The translations under genes were made by a program, and so were the position numbers. This document shows, piece by piece, positions 55,243-63,425 of a stretch of DNA of 64,000 bases. Source of the stretch: JAUSIF01 sp040901465 (lineage in GTDB: Bacteria > Pseudomonadota > Alphaproteobacteria > Rhizobiales > Xanthobacteraceae); contig JBBDYN010000028.1 of assembly GCA_040901465.1 (NCBI GenBank), positions 310,001 to 374,000 on the forward strand, given 5' to 3'. Under the pieces are notes generated by a model. It had not been told where the DNA came from, did no database searches, and worked only from the letters and a program-made list of their open reading frames with translations. The stretch's first letter is position 1. Every line of letters begins with the position of its first letter.

Positions 55243-56397
55243 TTACAGGTGCGCCATCTCGGCGCGAATTTGCGCGCGCAGAGAATCGATCGGCCGGCGG
55301 CCGCCTGCGTCCTCGACGTGCCAGTAGGTCCAGCCGTTGCAGGCCTCGATGCCCTGCGCGAGCGCGCCGATCCGGTGGATCGAGCCGACGCTCGCGTCCT
55401 TGCCGTTCTTGAGCGCGAGCGTGCCGTCGGGGCGCACGAGCGCCTGCACGCGGCCCTTGGCGTCGGTGAGCTGCGCCCCCGCCTTCACGAGGCCGCGCTC
55501 GATCAAGATGTTGAACGCAACGCGCGGCGCCTCGCGCGCGGTGATGAACGGCGCGATCGAGGGCGACGGCAGCGGCTCGATCGAGGCGATCCGCGCCTCG
55601 GCGCGCGCCGCGTAAGTCGGATCGCGTTCGACTCCGATGTAATGGCGGCCGAGTCGCCGCGCGGCCGCCCCCGTCGTGCCCGTGCCGAAAAAAGGATCGA
55701 GCACCACGTCGCCCGGCTTCGACGCGGACAGGATCGCACGCGCAACGAGCGCCTCAGGCTTCTGCGTCGGATGCAGCTTGCGTCCGGAGCCGTCCTTGAG
55801 CCGCTCTTCGCCCGTGCAAAGCGGGATCGTCCAGTCGGAGCGCATCTGCACATCTTCGTTGCCCGCCTTCAGCGCCTCGTAGTTAAAGACGTAGCGCGTG
55901 TCCTGGTCGCGCGCGGCCCAGATCAGCGTTTCGTGCGCGTTGGTGAAACGCCGGCCGCGGAAGTTCGGCATCGGATTGGTCTTGCGCCACACGACGTCAT
56001 TGAGAATCCAGAAGCCGAGATCCTGCAGCAGCGAGCCGACGCGGAAGATGTTGTGGTACGAGCCGATGACCCAGAGCGTGGCCGTGGGCTTCATGACCCG
56101 GCGGCAGGCCGAGAGCCACGCGCGGGTGAAATCGTCATACGCCGCGAAGCTTGCGAAGCGGTCCCAGTCGTCGTCGACCGCGTCGACCTTGGAATCGTCG
56201 GGGCGCTTCAGCTCATTCTGGAGCTGCAGATTGTAGGGAGGGTCGGCGAAGACGAGATCGATCGAATGGGCCGGGAGCTTTTCCAGCGTGGCGACGCAGT
56301 CGCCGATAAGGATACGATCGAGCGGCGGCGGAGCCGGCGCGGGGTCCGGGGGTGAACGGGGCGCCCGACGGGGCGCCCCGCTACGCACAACTGCCAT
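55243..56397 (-). CDS. ccrM: Cell-cycle DNA adenine methyltransferase CcrM (GANTC)
   Basis: The 384-aa beta-class N6-adenine methyltransferase has DPPY at 52-55 (LVFADPPYNLQLQ), then FFGTGTTG at 236-243, plus the C-terminal extension (NGWTYWHVEDAGGRRPIDSLR) specific to CcrM and important for GANTC recognition. In Caulobacter and rhizobia it methylates GANTC late in replication and is usually essential. The first about 25 residues are Arg/Pro-rich and overlap a GC-rich repeat (56340-56393), so the true start may be further in. Confidence 0.95.
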   Translation of the reverse strand: MAVVRSGAPRRAPRSPPDPAPAPPPLDRILIGDCVATLEKLPAHSIDLVFADPPYNLQLQNELKRPDDSKVDAVDDDWDRFASFAAYDDFTRAWLSACRRVMKPTATLWVIGSYHNIFRVGSLLQDLGFWILNDVVWRKTNPMPNFRGRRFTNAHETLIWAARDQDTRYVFNYEALKAGNEDVQMRSDWTIPLCTGEERLKDGSGRKLHPTQKPEALVARAILSASKPGDVVLDPFFGTGTTGAAARRLGRHYIGVERDPTYAARAEARIASIEPLPSPSIAPFITAREAPRVAFNILIERGLVKAGAQLTDAKGRVQALVRPDGTLALKNGKDASVGSIHRIGALAQGIEACNGWTYWHVEDAGGRRPIDSLRAQIRAEMAHL

Positions 56398-56583
56398 GAC
56401 GCAAAACCGTCTACGCGCTACACAACAGGAACTGACGCGGCGCACCTTGGCCCGCGACGGGTAAAGGCCAAGTAAAGGCTAACCTTAATCAGTCGTTACG
56501 AAATTGGGCTGCCGCGCCGCCGAGCGGAACGAGGGTCCGGCGCGGCGACTCGCAATTGTGCGGCGTCGGCGATGACGATGTTG

Positions 56584-57018
56584 CTAGTCCGGCAACACGA
56601 TCTGCCCGCGCTCGTCGAACGGGAATTGCGGATTGTGCGCGACTTCCCAGACATGCTCGTCGGGGTCGCTGAAATATCCGATATAGCCGCCCCAAAAGAC
56701 GCGATGGCCGCGCTTCAGAATCTTCACCCCGGCCTTCTCCGCGGCCACAAGCGTTTCGTCCACGGCCTTTTCACTATTCACGTTGAAGGCGAGCGTGACT
56801 CCGCTGAATCCCGCTTTCGCATTCTCAAGTCCGGCATCCTTTTTGAGCGCCTCCCGCCCGTAGAGCGAAAGCACGACTCCGCCCGCATTGAAAAACGCGA
56901 CTTCCTTGGCGTTCTTCATGTGTTGCTTCAGGCCGAGCGCCGCGTAGAAACGGGCGGCGCGGTCTACGTCCGCGACGCCGAGCGTGACGAGATGCAGCCG
57001 GAGAGCAGGCACGGACAT
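56584..57018 (-). CDS. VOC family protein (glyoxalase/bleomycin-resistance fold)
   Basis: The 144-aa vicinal oxygen chelate protein has VTLGVADVDRAARFYAALGLK near the start and a second half with GGYIGYFSDPDEHVWEVAHNP, where a metal-binding Glu is expected. AAAGGAG gives a clear RBS. Function not assignable. Confidence 0.88.
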   Translation of the reverse strand: MSVPALRLHLVTLGVADVDRAARFYAALGLKQHMKNAKEVAFFNAGGVVLSLYGREALKKDAGLENAKAGFSGVTLAFNVNSEKAVDETLVAAEKAGVKILKRGHRVFWGGYIGYFSDPDEHVWEVAHNPQFPFDERGQIVLPD

Positions 57019-57119
57019 TTAAACTCCTTTGAAATGCACAAGCGATCGATTGGTCACTCAACATTTAAGGCCCTGCGCTGGCCGCTCGCCTTTGCGGCTC
57101 GCCGGCGCAGATAACGAAG

Positions 57120-57212
57120 GCGGCCGGGTGGGGGAACTAAATCGCCGCCACCCCACCCGGCTCGCAGCTTCGCGGCTCGCCACCCTCCCTGAAGGGGAGG
57201 GAAAAGAATGCA
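57120..57212. repeat. Dispersed repeat downstream of the radical SAM gene
   Basis: GGCCGGGTGGGG (near 57121) pairs imperfectly with CCACCCCACCCGG (near 57149-57161). A CTCCCTGAAGGGGAGGG hairpin (near 57184-57200) follows. Such CCCACCCGG/GGGGAGGG units are frequent between rhizobial genes in my experience. It fills the gap between the VOC and radical SAM genes, along with simple Gly/Ala-codon-like repeats. Confidence 0.6.
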
Positions 57213-58361
57213 TCACGCCGCGAACAGGTCGAGCTGGTTGCCCTTGCGCGCGGGCGGCCGGAAGAGCGCGGTCGTGAGCCGCCGCCGCCGCCGGTTCAGG
57301 CCGAGCCTGCGGCAGGCAAGCTCGAAGCGCCGCCCCACCGACCAGGCATACGGGCCGGTGCCGGTCTGCCGCTTGCCGAAGGTCGCGTCGTAATCCTTGC
57401 CGCCGTGCAGATCGCGCACGAGCGAGATTACGTGCTTGGATTTGTCCGGGAAATGCTCGCCCAGCCACTCGCGGAAGAGATCCTTGATCTCCAGCGGCAG
57501 CCGCAGCATCACGTAGCCCGCCTCCGTCGCGCCGGCGTTCGCCGCGGCGTCAAGGATGCGCTCGATCTCGCTGTCGTTGATCGCCGGGATGATCGGCGCC
57601 ACCATCACCGCGGTTGGCACGCCGGCGTTGGCGAGCAGGCGGATCGTCTCGAGCCGCTTCGCCGGCGTCGCAGCGCGCGGCTCCATGGCGCGCGCCAGCC
57701 GATGGTCGAGCGTCGTGACCGAGAGCGCAACCTTGGCGAGCCCTTTCGCCGCCATCTCGGAAAGGATGTCGAGATCGCGCGTGACGAGAGCGGATTTCGT
57801 GACGATCCCGACCGGATGATTGGCGTCGCGCAGCACCTCAAGGATGCGCCGCGTCACGCGCCATTTGCGTTCGATCGGCTGATAGGGATCGGTATTGGTC
57901 CCGAGCGCGATCATTTTCGGCTGGTAGCCGGGGGCGGCGAGTTCGCGCGCGAGCAATTCCGGCGCGTCCGGCTTCACGAACAGCTTGGTCTCGAAATCGA
58001 GACCGGGCGAAAGTCCCTGGAAGGCGTGGGTCGGCCGCGCATAACAATAGATGCAGCCGTGCTCGCATCCGCGGTAAGGATTGATCGACCGGTCGAAGCC
58101 GAGATCGGGGGAATCGTTCCGGGTGATGACTTTGCGCGCGCGCTCTTCCTGCACGAAGGTCTTGAACGGCGGCAGCTCCTCGAGGCTCTGCCAGCCATCG
58201 TCGAATACGACACGCGCGTTCGGCTCGAAGCGGCCGCTCGCGTTCGATACGGCGCCGCGTCCGCGCCGGCGCTCCGAGCCGACGCCTGTGTCGAGCATGC
58301 CGTCGTTCGCCGCCTCCGCAGCGAAGTCGTTCTGGGTTGGATCGTCCATTCTCTGGTCCAC
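57213..58361 (-). CDS. PA0069-family radical SAM protein
   Basis: The 382-aa radical SAM protein has the CxxxCxxC cluster in NPYRGCEHGCIYCYARPTH, followed by GLDFETKLFVK. GTNTDPYQPIERKWRVTRRIL and VSVTTLD (here LSVTTLDHRLARAMEPRAATPAKRLETI) are family hallmarks, as in Rv2578c and PA0069. Substrate unknown. The GTG start at 58361 has AGGA upstream; ATG 58349 is possible. Confidence 0.9.
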   Translation of the reverse strand: MDQRMDDPTQNDFAAEAANDGMLDTGVGSERRRGRGAVSNASGRFEPNARVVFDDGWQSLEELPPFKTFVQEERARKVITRNDSPDLGFDRSINPYRGCEHGCIYCYARPTHAFQGLSPGLDFETKLFVKPDAPELLARELAAPGYQPKMIALGTNTDPYQPIERKWRVTRRILEVLRDANHPVGIVTKSALVTRDLDILSEMAAKGLAKVALSVTTLDHRLARAMEPRAATPAKRLETIRLLANAGVPTAVMVAPIIPAINDSEIERILDAAANAGATEAGYVMLRLPLEIKDLFREWLGEHFPDKSKHVISLVRDLHGGKDYDATFGKRQTGTGPYAWSVGRRFELACRRLGLNRRRRRLTTALFRPPARKGNQLDLFAA

Positions 58362-58475
58362 GGCAGCATCCTAGCCCGCCCATTGGAACATAACAAGAAC
58401 AAACGACTCCATGTCAACAAGCCACAAAATCGAGGGTTCGCACGACAGAACGATTACAATACCTAGTGGGTTCCC

Positions 58476-59063
58476 ATGATCTCGGTCGTTATCCCCACCC
58501 TAAATTCGGAACGCGTGCTGGTGCCGACGCTGGCCGCCCTCGTGCCGGGCTCGGCCGAGGGACTGGTACGGGACGTTGTGCTTGCCGATGGCGGCTCGCG
58601 CGACGGGACCGCCAAGATCGCCGATGCAGCGGGCTGCGAATTCATTTCCGGGCCTGAAGATGAGGGGATGCGGCTCCAATCAGCCGCAGCCTCGGCGCGC
58701 GGCGATTGGCTGCTGTTCCTGCGCGCGGACGGGATCCTCGACGAGGGTTGGGCCCGCGGGGTGGGGGCGTTCATGGCCGCCGCCGGCCGCGCGGGCAGCG
58801 CAAACGAACGCGCCGCGACATTTCGCCTGGCGGTCGACGGCTTCGGATTGGCGCCGCGCATATCGGAGGCCGCCGCCGCGTTGCGCTTGGCACTCCTCGG
58901 CCGGCCGCGGCCGGATCAAGGATTGCTGATTTCAAGGAATTTCTATCGGTCGCTCGGTGGCCATGCGCCCGGCGCGAATTCTCATGCGCGCCTGCTCGCG
59001 CGGATCGGCCGCGACCGCGTCATCGGCCTACGCACGCGGATTACCATCGCACCAGATAGTTGA
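58476..59063 (+). CDS. Small family 2 glycosyltransferase-like protein
   Basis: The 195-aa protein begins MISVVIPTLNSERVLVPTLAAL and has VVLADGGSRDGTAKIADAAG, the nucleotide-sugar-binding part of GT-A fold enzymes, then LRADGILDEGW in the place of DxD. It is short (typical relatives are 220-300 aa) and the DxD position reads RAD. Might transfer a sugar or be inactive. Not linked to a polysaccharide cluster here. Confidence 0.8.
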   Translation: MISVVIPTLNSERVLVPTLAALVPGSAEGLVRDVVLADGGSRDGTAKIADAAGCEFISGPEDEGMRLQSAAASARGDWLLFLRADGILDEGWARGVGAFMAAAGRAGSANERAATFRLAVDGFGLAPRISEAAAALRLALLGRPRPDQGLLISRNFYRSLGGHAPGANSHARLLARIGRDRVIGLRTRITIAPDS

Positions 59064-59108
59064 CTCCGTCAAGTAATTAACCGATGCTGCCCGGGATCGG
59101 ACGGCAAC

Positions 59109-60047
59109 ATGGCCGCTTCATCCCGCAGCGAATTCGCGGCACGCATTGACACGGTTCGGCATTTCAACCGCTTCTACACGCGCAAGATCGGCGTGCTCGA
59201 GGAGCGGCTGTTGCAGGGCCCGTTCTCGCTCGCCGAGGCGCGTGTGCTTTATGAACTAGCCCATCGAAAGCGGCCAACCGCCACGGACGTCGGGCGTGAG
59301 CTCGGTCTCGACGCCGGCTACCTGAGCCGAATCCTCAAGCGCTTCGAGCGCAAGCGGCTGATCAAGCGGACCATCTCCAGGACGGACGCACGCCAATCTC
59401 TACTTCAGGTCACTGCGAAGGGTCGCAAGGCACTCGCCCCGCTCGAATTGAAATCGCGCGGGGTCGTGGGCGCAATCTTGAAGCCTTTATCGTCGGCGGA
59501 TCGGGTCCGGCTGCTCGGCAACATGCGGTCGATCGAGTCGATCCTCGCCGGCGCGCACGCCGAGGAGGGGGCTCTCACGCTCCGCACGCACTGGTACGGC
59601 GACATGAGCTGGGTCGTCGCGCGCCAGATCGAAAACTACGCGCAGGAGTACGGCTGGGGCGAACGCTTCGAGACCTTGATGGTCCGCATCGCCGCCGACA
59701 TCCTCGAGAATTTCGACCCTGCGCGCGAACGCATCTGGATCGCGGAACAGGACGGCGAACGGGTCGGATCGGTTTGCGTTGTGGCGGAGTCGAAATCGGT
59801 CGCGCGGCTCCGTCTCCTGCTGGTCGAGCCCGAAGCGCGCGGCTTGGGGCTCGGCCGCAAGCTGGTCGGCGAATGTATCGAATTCGCGCGCGCCGTCGGC
59901 TACCGTAAGATGATGCTCTGGACGCAGAGCAACCTGCATTCCGCCCGCCGCATCTATCAGAAGGCCGGCTTCCGTCTCGTCAAACGAAAGAGGCACCGCG
60001 ATTTCGGTGTCGCGCTGGTTGGCGAAACCTGGGAAATGGATCTGTGA
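59109..60047 (+). CDS. MarR regulator fused to GNAT acetyltransferase
   Basis: The 312-aa fusion has an N-terminal winged helix of the MarR type (FSLAEARVLYELAHRKRPTATDVGRELGLDAGYLSRILKRFERKRLIKR) and a C-terminal GNAT domain with the acetyl-CoA loop LVEPEARGLGLGRKLVGECIEFAR and LHSARRIYQKAGFRLV. Such bifunctional proteins are common in rhizobia and related proteobacteria. Role unknown. Confidence 0.92.
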   Translation: MAASSRSEFAARIDTVRHFNRFYTRKIGVLEERLLQGPFSLAEARVLYELAHRKRPTATDVGRELGLDAGYLSRILKRFERKRLIKRTISRTDARQSLLQVTAKGRKALAPLELKSRGVVGAILKPLSSADRVRLLGNMRSIESILAGAHAEEGALTLRTHWYGDMSWVVARQIENYAQEYGWGERFETLMVRIAADILENFDPARERIWIAEQDGERVGSVCVVAESKSVARLRLLLVEPEARGLGLGRKLVGECIEFARAVGYRKMMLWTQSNLHSARRIYQKAGFRLVKRKRHRDFGVALVGETWEMDL

Positions 60048-60084
60048 CTCAGGCGGTTCGCGATCCCCTGCCGGCTCTCCCGCT

Positions 60085-61344
60085 TCACGAAATGCGTTCG
60101 GTGATCACCCGCGCCCCGCGCTGGAACGTGAGATAATTCCACAGCCAATTGATCGCGACGACGAAGCGGTTCCTGACGCCGATCAGAAAATAAATGTGCG
60201 CCACGCCCCAGAACAGCCAGCCGATGAATCCGGTCAGCTGCAACCGGCCGCGTCTCACCACTGCGGACTTGCGACCCACGGTGGCGAGGTCGAGATAGTG
60301 CCGATAGGCAAACGGGGCGACAGGTTCCGCGTCGGCGATGCGCGCCGCGATGAGCCGGCCGGCATAGCGGCCCATCTGCTTCGCTGCCGGTGCAATTCCC
60401 GGAAGCGGGCGGGCCTTCGGATCTGCGAGCACGGCGGTGTCGCCGATCGCGAAAATTTCCCGATGCCCCGGCACGCTCAGGTCCGGCATCACTTTTATGC
60501 GGCCGGCCTGGTCGGTTTCCGCGCCGATCCAGCGTGCCGCCGGTGATGCGGTCACTCCCGCGGCCCAGATGATCGTATCGGCATCGATGCGGCCGTCCTT
60601 GAGCGAAACACCGTCCTTGCGGCACTCCGTCACCGTTGCCGACGTGCGCACCTCGACGCCCATGCGCGTGAGCGAGCGCTCCGCGTAACGCGAAAGCCGC
60701 TCGGGGAAGGCCGGCAGAATGCGCGGTCCCGCCTCGATGAGCACAATGTGTGCCGTGCGCGGATCGATGCGGCGGAAATCCGATTTCAGCGTGTCTTGCG
60801 CCACTTCCGCAATTGCGCCCGCCATTTCCACTCCGGTGGGGCCGCCGCCGACGATCGCGAACGTGAGCAGGCGCCGCCGCTCCACTTCGTCCTCGGTGAG
60901 CTCGGCGCGCTCGAACGCGAGCAGAATCCGGCGCCTCACCTCGAGCGCGTCGTCCACGCTCTTCAAGCCGGGAGCGAACGGCGCCCACTCGTCGTGTCCG
61001 AAATAGGAGTGCGTGGCCCCGCTCGCGAGCACGAGATAGTCGTACGGAATCTCCAAGGGTCCCGCATGGACGCGGCGCTCGTCGATGTCGATGCCGGTCA
61101 CGTCGGCCATGATCACGCGCGCGTTCTGCTGCCCACGCAGGATTGAGCGGATCGGCCACGCGATGTCGGGCGCGGCGAGTGCCGCGGTCGCGACCTGGTA
61201 GAGCAGTGGCTGAAAGCAGTGATGATTGTGCCGGTCGATGACGGTCACATCGACCGGAGACTTGGCGAGCGCATTGACGGCTTCTAGCCCGCCGAAGCCG
61301 GCTCCCACGATGACGACCTGCGGGCGGCGCAAGTCCTTGTTCAA
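60085..61344 (-). CDS. ndh: Type II NADH dehydrogenase (NDH-2), FAD/NAD(P)-binding oxidoreductase
   Basis: The 419-aa flavoprotein has the FAD fold VVIVGAGFGGLEAVNAL, the second nucleotide fold FAIVGGGPTGVEMAGAIAEV and IFAIGDTAVL near the end. It has a C-terminal amphipathic/hydrophobic tail (GFIGWLFWGVAHIYFLIGVRNRF) for membrane attachment. It transfers electrons from NADH to quinone without pumping protons. The start is uncertain: TTG 61344 has AAGGA six bases upstream, while GTG 61413 would overlap the preceding gene by 26 nt. A 17-bp tandem repeat spans this start. Confidence 0.9.
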   Translation of the reverse strand: MNKDLRRPQVVIVGAGFGGLEAVNALAKSPVDVTVIDRHNHHCFQPLLYQVATAALAAPDIAWPIRSILRGQQNARVIMADVTGIDIDERRVHAGPLEIPYDYLVLASGATHSYFGHDEWAPFAPGLKSVDDALEVRRRILLAFERAELTEDEVERRRLLTFAIVGGGPTGVEMAGAIAEVAQDTLKSDFRRIDPRTAHIVLIEAGPRILPAFPERLSRYAERSLTRMGVEVRTSATVTECRKDGVSLKDGRIDADTIIWAAGVTASPAARWIGAETDQAGRIKVMPDLSVPGHREIFAIGDTAVLADPKARPLPGIAPAAKQMGRYAGRLIAARIADAEPVAPFAYRHYLDLATVGRKSAVVRRGRLQLTGFIGWLFWGVAHIYFLIGVRNRFVVAINWLWNYLTFQRGARVITERIS

Positions 61345-61361
61345 CGCAAGTCCTTGTTTAA
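61328..61361. repeat. Tandem 17-bp duplication over the ndh start
   Basis: CGCAAGTCCTTGTTCAA (61328-61344) is followed directly by CGCAAGTCCTTGTTTAA (61345-61361), one mismatch. On the minus strand each unit holds AAGGA; the downstream unit begins with the proposed TTG start. Confidence 0.85.
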
Positions 61362-61387
61362 CGGACGCTCCGGCGGGACCGACGCGA

Positions 61388-61717
61388 TCAGATCGAACCG
61401 CTCTGCGATGCACCCCAGCCTAGCACGATGGCGAGCACGACGATGAACAACGCGTAGAGCCAGATTGCGGGCCCGAGCCGCGTCATCGGTGCGGATTTCA
61501 CTTTGCGACTTTCGTTCCTGTGAGCCATTGCGGCTGCTTCGGCCGAAATCGTGTGGCCCGCCGCTTCTTCGTCGGTGCCGAGCGGCGCGGCCGCCGGGTC
61601 CGGCCAGGCGACCTTGTCGCCGGTCAGACCGCGGTCGATGCGGTCGCGCAATTGCGACGCGTTTGCCCGGCCCGGTCCGTTGCCGCGGCGGCGTATGCTC
61701 TCGTTCGTGGCGGTCAT
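61388..61717 (-). CDS. Small hypothetical protein with one C-terminal membrane helix
   Basis: The 109-aa product has a charged N-terminal part of about 80 residues and one hydrophobic helix near the C-terminus (AIWLYALFIVVLAIVLGW). This tail-anchored layout does not match a family I know. It lies 35 nt after moaB and just before ndh on the same strand, so it is probably in one operon with them. Confidence 0.7.
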   Translation of the reverse strand: MTATNESIRRRGNGPGRANASQLRDRIDRGLTGDKVAWPDPAAAPLGTDEEAAGHTISAEAAAMAHRNESRKVKSAPMTRLGPAIWLYALFIVVLAIVLGWGASQSGSI

Positions 61718-61752
61718 GCCCCGGAAACGTAATGCGCGGGCAAAGGTTCCGC

Positions 61753-62313
61753 TCAGGCCGGTGGCCGCGCCTTGCCTCGCTTCATGTGCTCGTCGAGCCG
61801 CGGCATGATTTCGACGAAATTGCACGGCCGGTAGCGGTAATCGAGCTGGTGCACCAGGATTTCGTCCCAGGCGTCGCGGCATGCGCCGGGTGAGCCCGGC
61901 ACGCAGAATATGTAGGTGGCATTCGCGACGCCCGCCGTGGCCCGCGTTTGGATTGCCGACGGCCCGATCTTCGGCGCGCTCACGAGCAGGAACATCGCCG
62001 AAAAGCCTTCCATGCGCTTCTCGAACAATGGTTCGATCGCCTCCGGCGTCACGTCGCGTCCAGTGAAGCCGGTGCCGCCCGTGGTGATCACAACGTCGAT
62101 CTTCCTGTCCTTGATCCACTTTTTCACCTGCGCGCGGATTTTCTTCACGTCGTCTTTGACGATCGCGCGCGCGGCGATCTTGTGCCCCGCCTTCTCGATG
62201 CGTTCGACGAGCAAGCCGCCGGATTTGTCTTCGGCCAGGTCGCGCGTGTCGGAAACCGTGAGCACCGCGATCGCAAGCGGGACAAAGGGGCGGGCGGGAT
62301 CGATGCCGAGCAT
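61753..62313 (-). CDS. moaB: Molybdenum cofactor biosynthesis protein MoaB
   Basis: The 186-aa MoaB/MogA-type protein has the MPT-binding motif VVITTGGTGFTGRDVTPEAI and IFCVPGSPGACRDAWDEILVHQLD. It adenylates molybdopterin for molybdate insertion or plays a related role. Preceded by the zinc peptidase gene with a 39-nt gap. Confidence 0.93.
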   Translation of the reverse strand: MLGIDPARPFVPLAIAVLTVSDTRDLAEDKSGGLLVERIEKAGHKIAARAIVKDDVKKIRAQVKKWIKDRKIDVVITTGGTGFTGRDVTPEAIEPLFEKRMEGFSAMFLLVSAPKIGPSAIQTRATAGVANATYIFCVPGSPGACRDAWDEILVHQLDYRYRPCNFVEIMPRLDEHMKRGKARPPA

Positions 62314-62352
62314 CGCACCCTTATAAATTGCTTCGCCGAGAATTGGGAGCGA

Positions 62353-63258
62353 CTACAGCGCCCCCTCGGCGAACGTATTGCAGCGCTGCATCGAGCCCGA
62401 CTTCACCCCGTTCATGAACCAGGTCATGCGCTGCTGCGAGCTGCCGTGGGTGAAGCTCTCCGGCACGACGGTGCCCTGCGTCTGCCGCTGCATCCGGTCG
62501 TCGCCGATGGCAGCCGCGGCGGCAAGCGCCTTTTCGATGTCGCCCGGCTCCAGCGTCTTGAGTTTGTTGTCGGCATGGTGTGCCCAGACGCCCGCGAAAC
62601 AATCCGCCTGCAATTCCGTCCGCACCGATAGCGCGTTCGACTGCGCCGGCGACAATGCCTGCCGCTGCTGCTGCACGCGCGGCAGAATACCGAGCAGGTT
62701 CTGCACGTGATGGCCGACCTCGTGCGAAATCACGTACGCCGCGGCGAAGTCGCCCGGCGCGCGGAAACGGTCGCGCAGGTCGCGGAAGAAGCTCGTGTCG
62801 AGATAAACGCGCTTGTCGAGCGGACAATAGAACGGCCCCATCGCCGACTGCGCGGTTCCGCACGCGGAACGCGTGACGCCGGAGAACAGAACGAGCCTCG
62901 GCTCCTCGTAGCGGCGCCCCGCTTCGGAGAACACCTGGCGCCATACGTCCTCGGTCTGGGCGAGCGTCGCGGCGACAAACTTGCCGAGTTCGTCCGAGGG
63001 TGCGCCTTGCTTGCCGGACGGCTGCACCGGCCCGCGCTGCTGGATCTGCGGATTGTTCAGCACCTCGTCGATGCCGACCACGATGCGCGGATCGATGCCG
63101 AAGAACCACGCGAGCAGGCCGAGGATGATCAGTCCGCCGATTCCGAGTCCGCCGCCGCCGCGGCCCATCGGGATGGGAAATCCCATGCCGCCGCCCGGCC
63201 CGCCTTGCCCGCGCCGGTCCTCGACATTGTCGCTGCGGCGATAATCTTCCCACTTCAT
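62353..63258 (-). CDS. Neutral zinc metallopeptidase, YpfJ family
   Basis: The 301-aa membrane protein has an N-terminal Arg/Gly-rich stretch, one membrane helix (GGLGIGGLIILGLLAWFFG) and a zinc-binding domain with HEVGHHVQNLLGI. Further conserved pieces are ACGTAQSAMGPFYCPLDKRVYLD and QADCFAGVWAHH with the third zinc ligand. GGAGAAG precedes the ATG. First gene of a four-gene minus-strand unit (peptidase, moaB, small membrane protein, ndh). Confidence 0.92.
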   Translation of the reverse strand: MKWEDYRRSDNVEDRRGQGGPGGGMGFPIPMGRGGGGLGIGGLIILGLLAWFFGIDPRIVVGIDEVLNNPQIQQRGPVQPSGKQGAPSDELGKFVAATLAQTEDVWRQVFSEAGRRYEEPRLVLFSGVTRSACGTAQSAMGPFYCPLDKRVYLDTSFFRDLRDRFRAPGDFAAAYVISHEVGHHVQNLLGILPRVQQQRQALSPAQSNALSVRTELQADCFAGVWAHHADNKLKTLEPGDIEKALAAAAAIGDDRMQRQTQGTVVPESFTHGSSQQRMTWFMNGVKSGSMQRCNTFAEGAL

Positions 63259-63425
63259 GGGGCTTCTCCGGCGGCACTATACCACTGCCGCATTTGCAGC
63301 ACGATTGTGACCGAGCTGTGAGTTAAGCCCCGCCCGAGGATTGCGGCAAGCGCAGCCAGACTGCACCATCGCGACAATCGGGATGGGGGCTGCCCGTGAG
63401 TCGCATTCGAAGAAAATCCTCGCGC

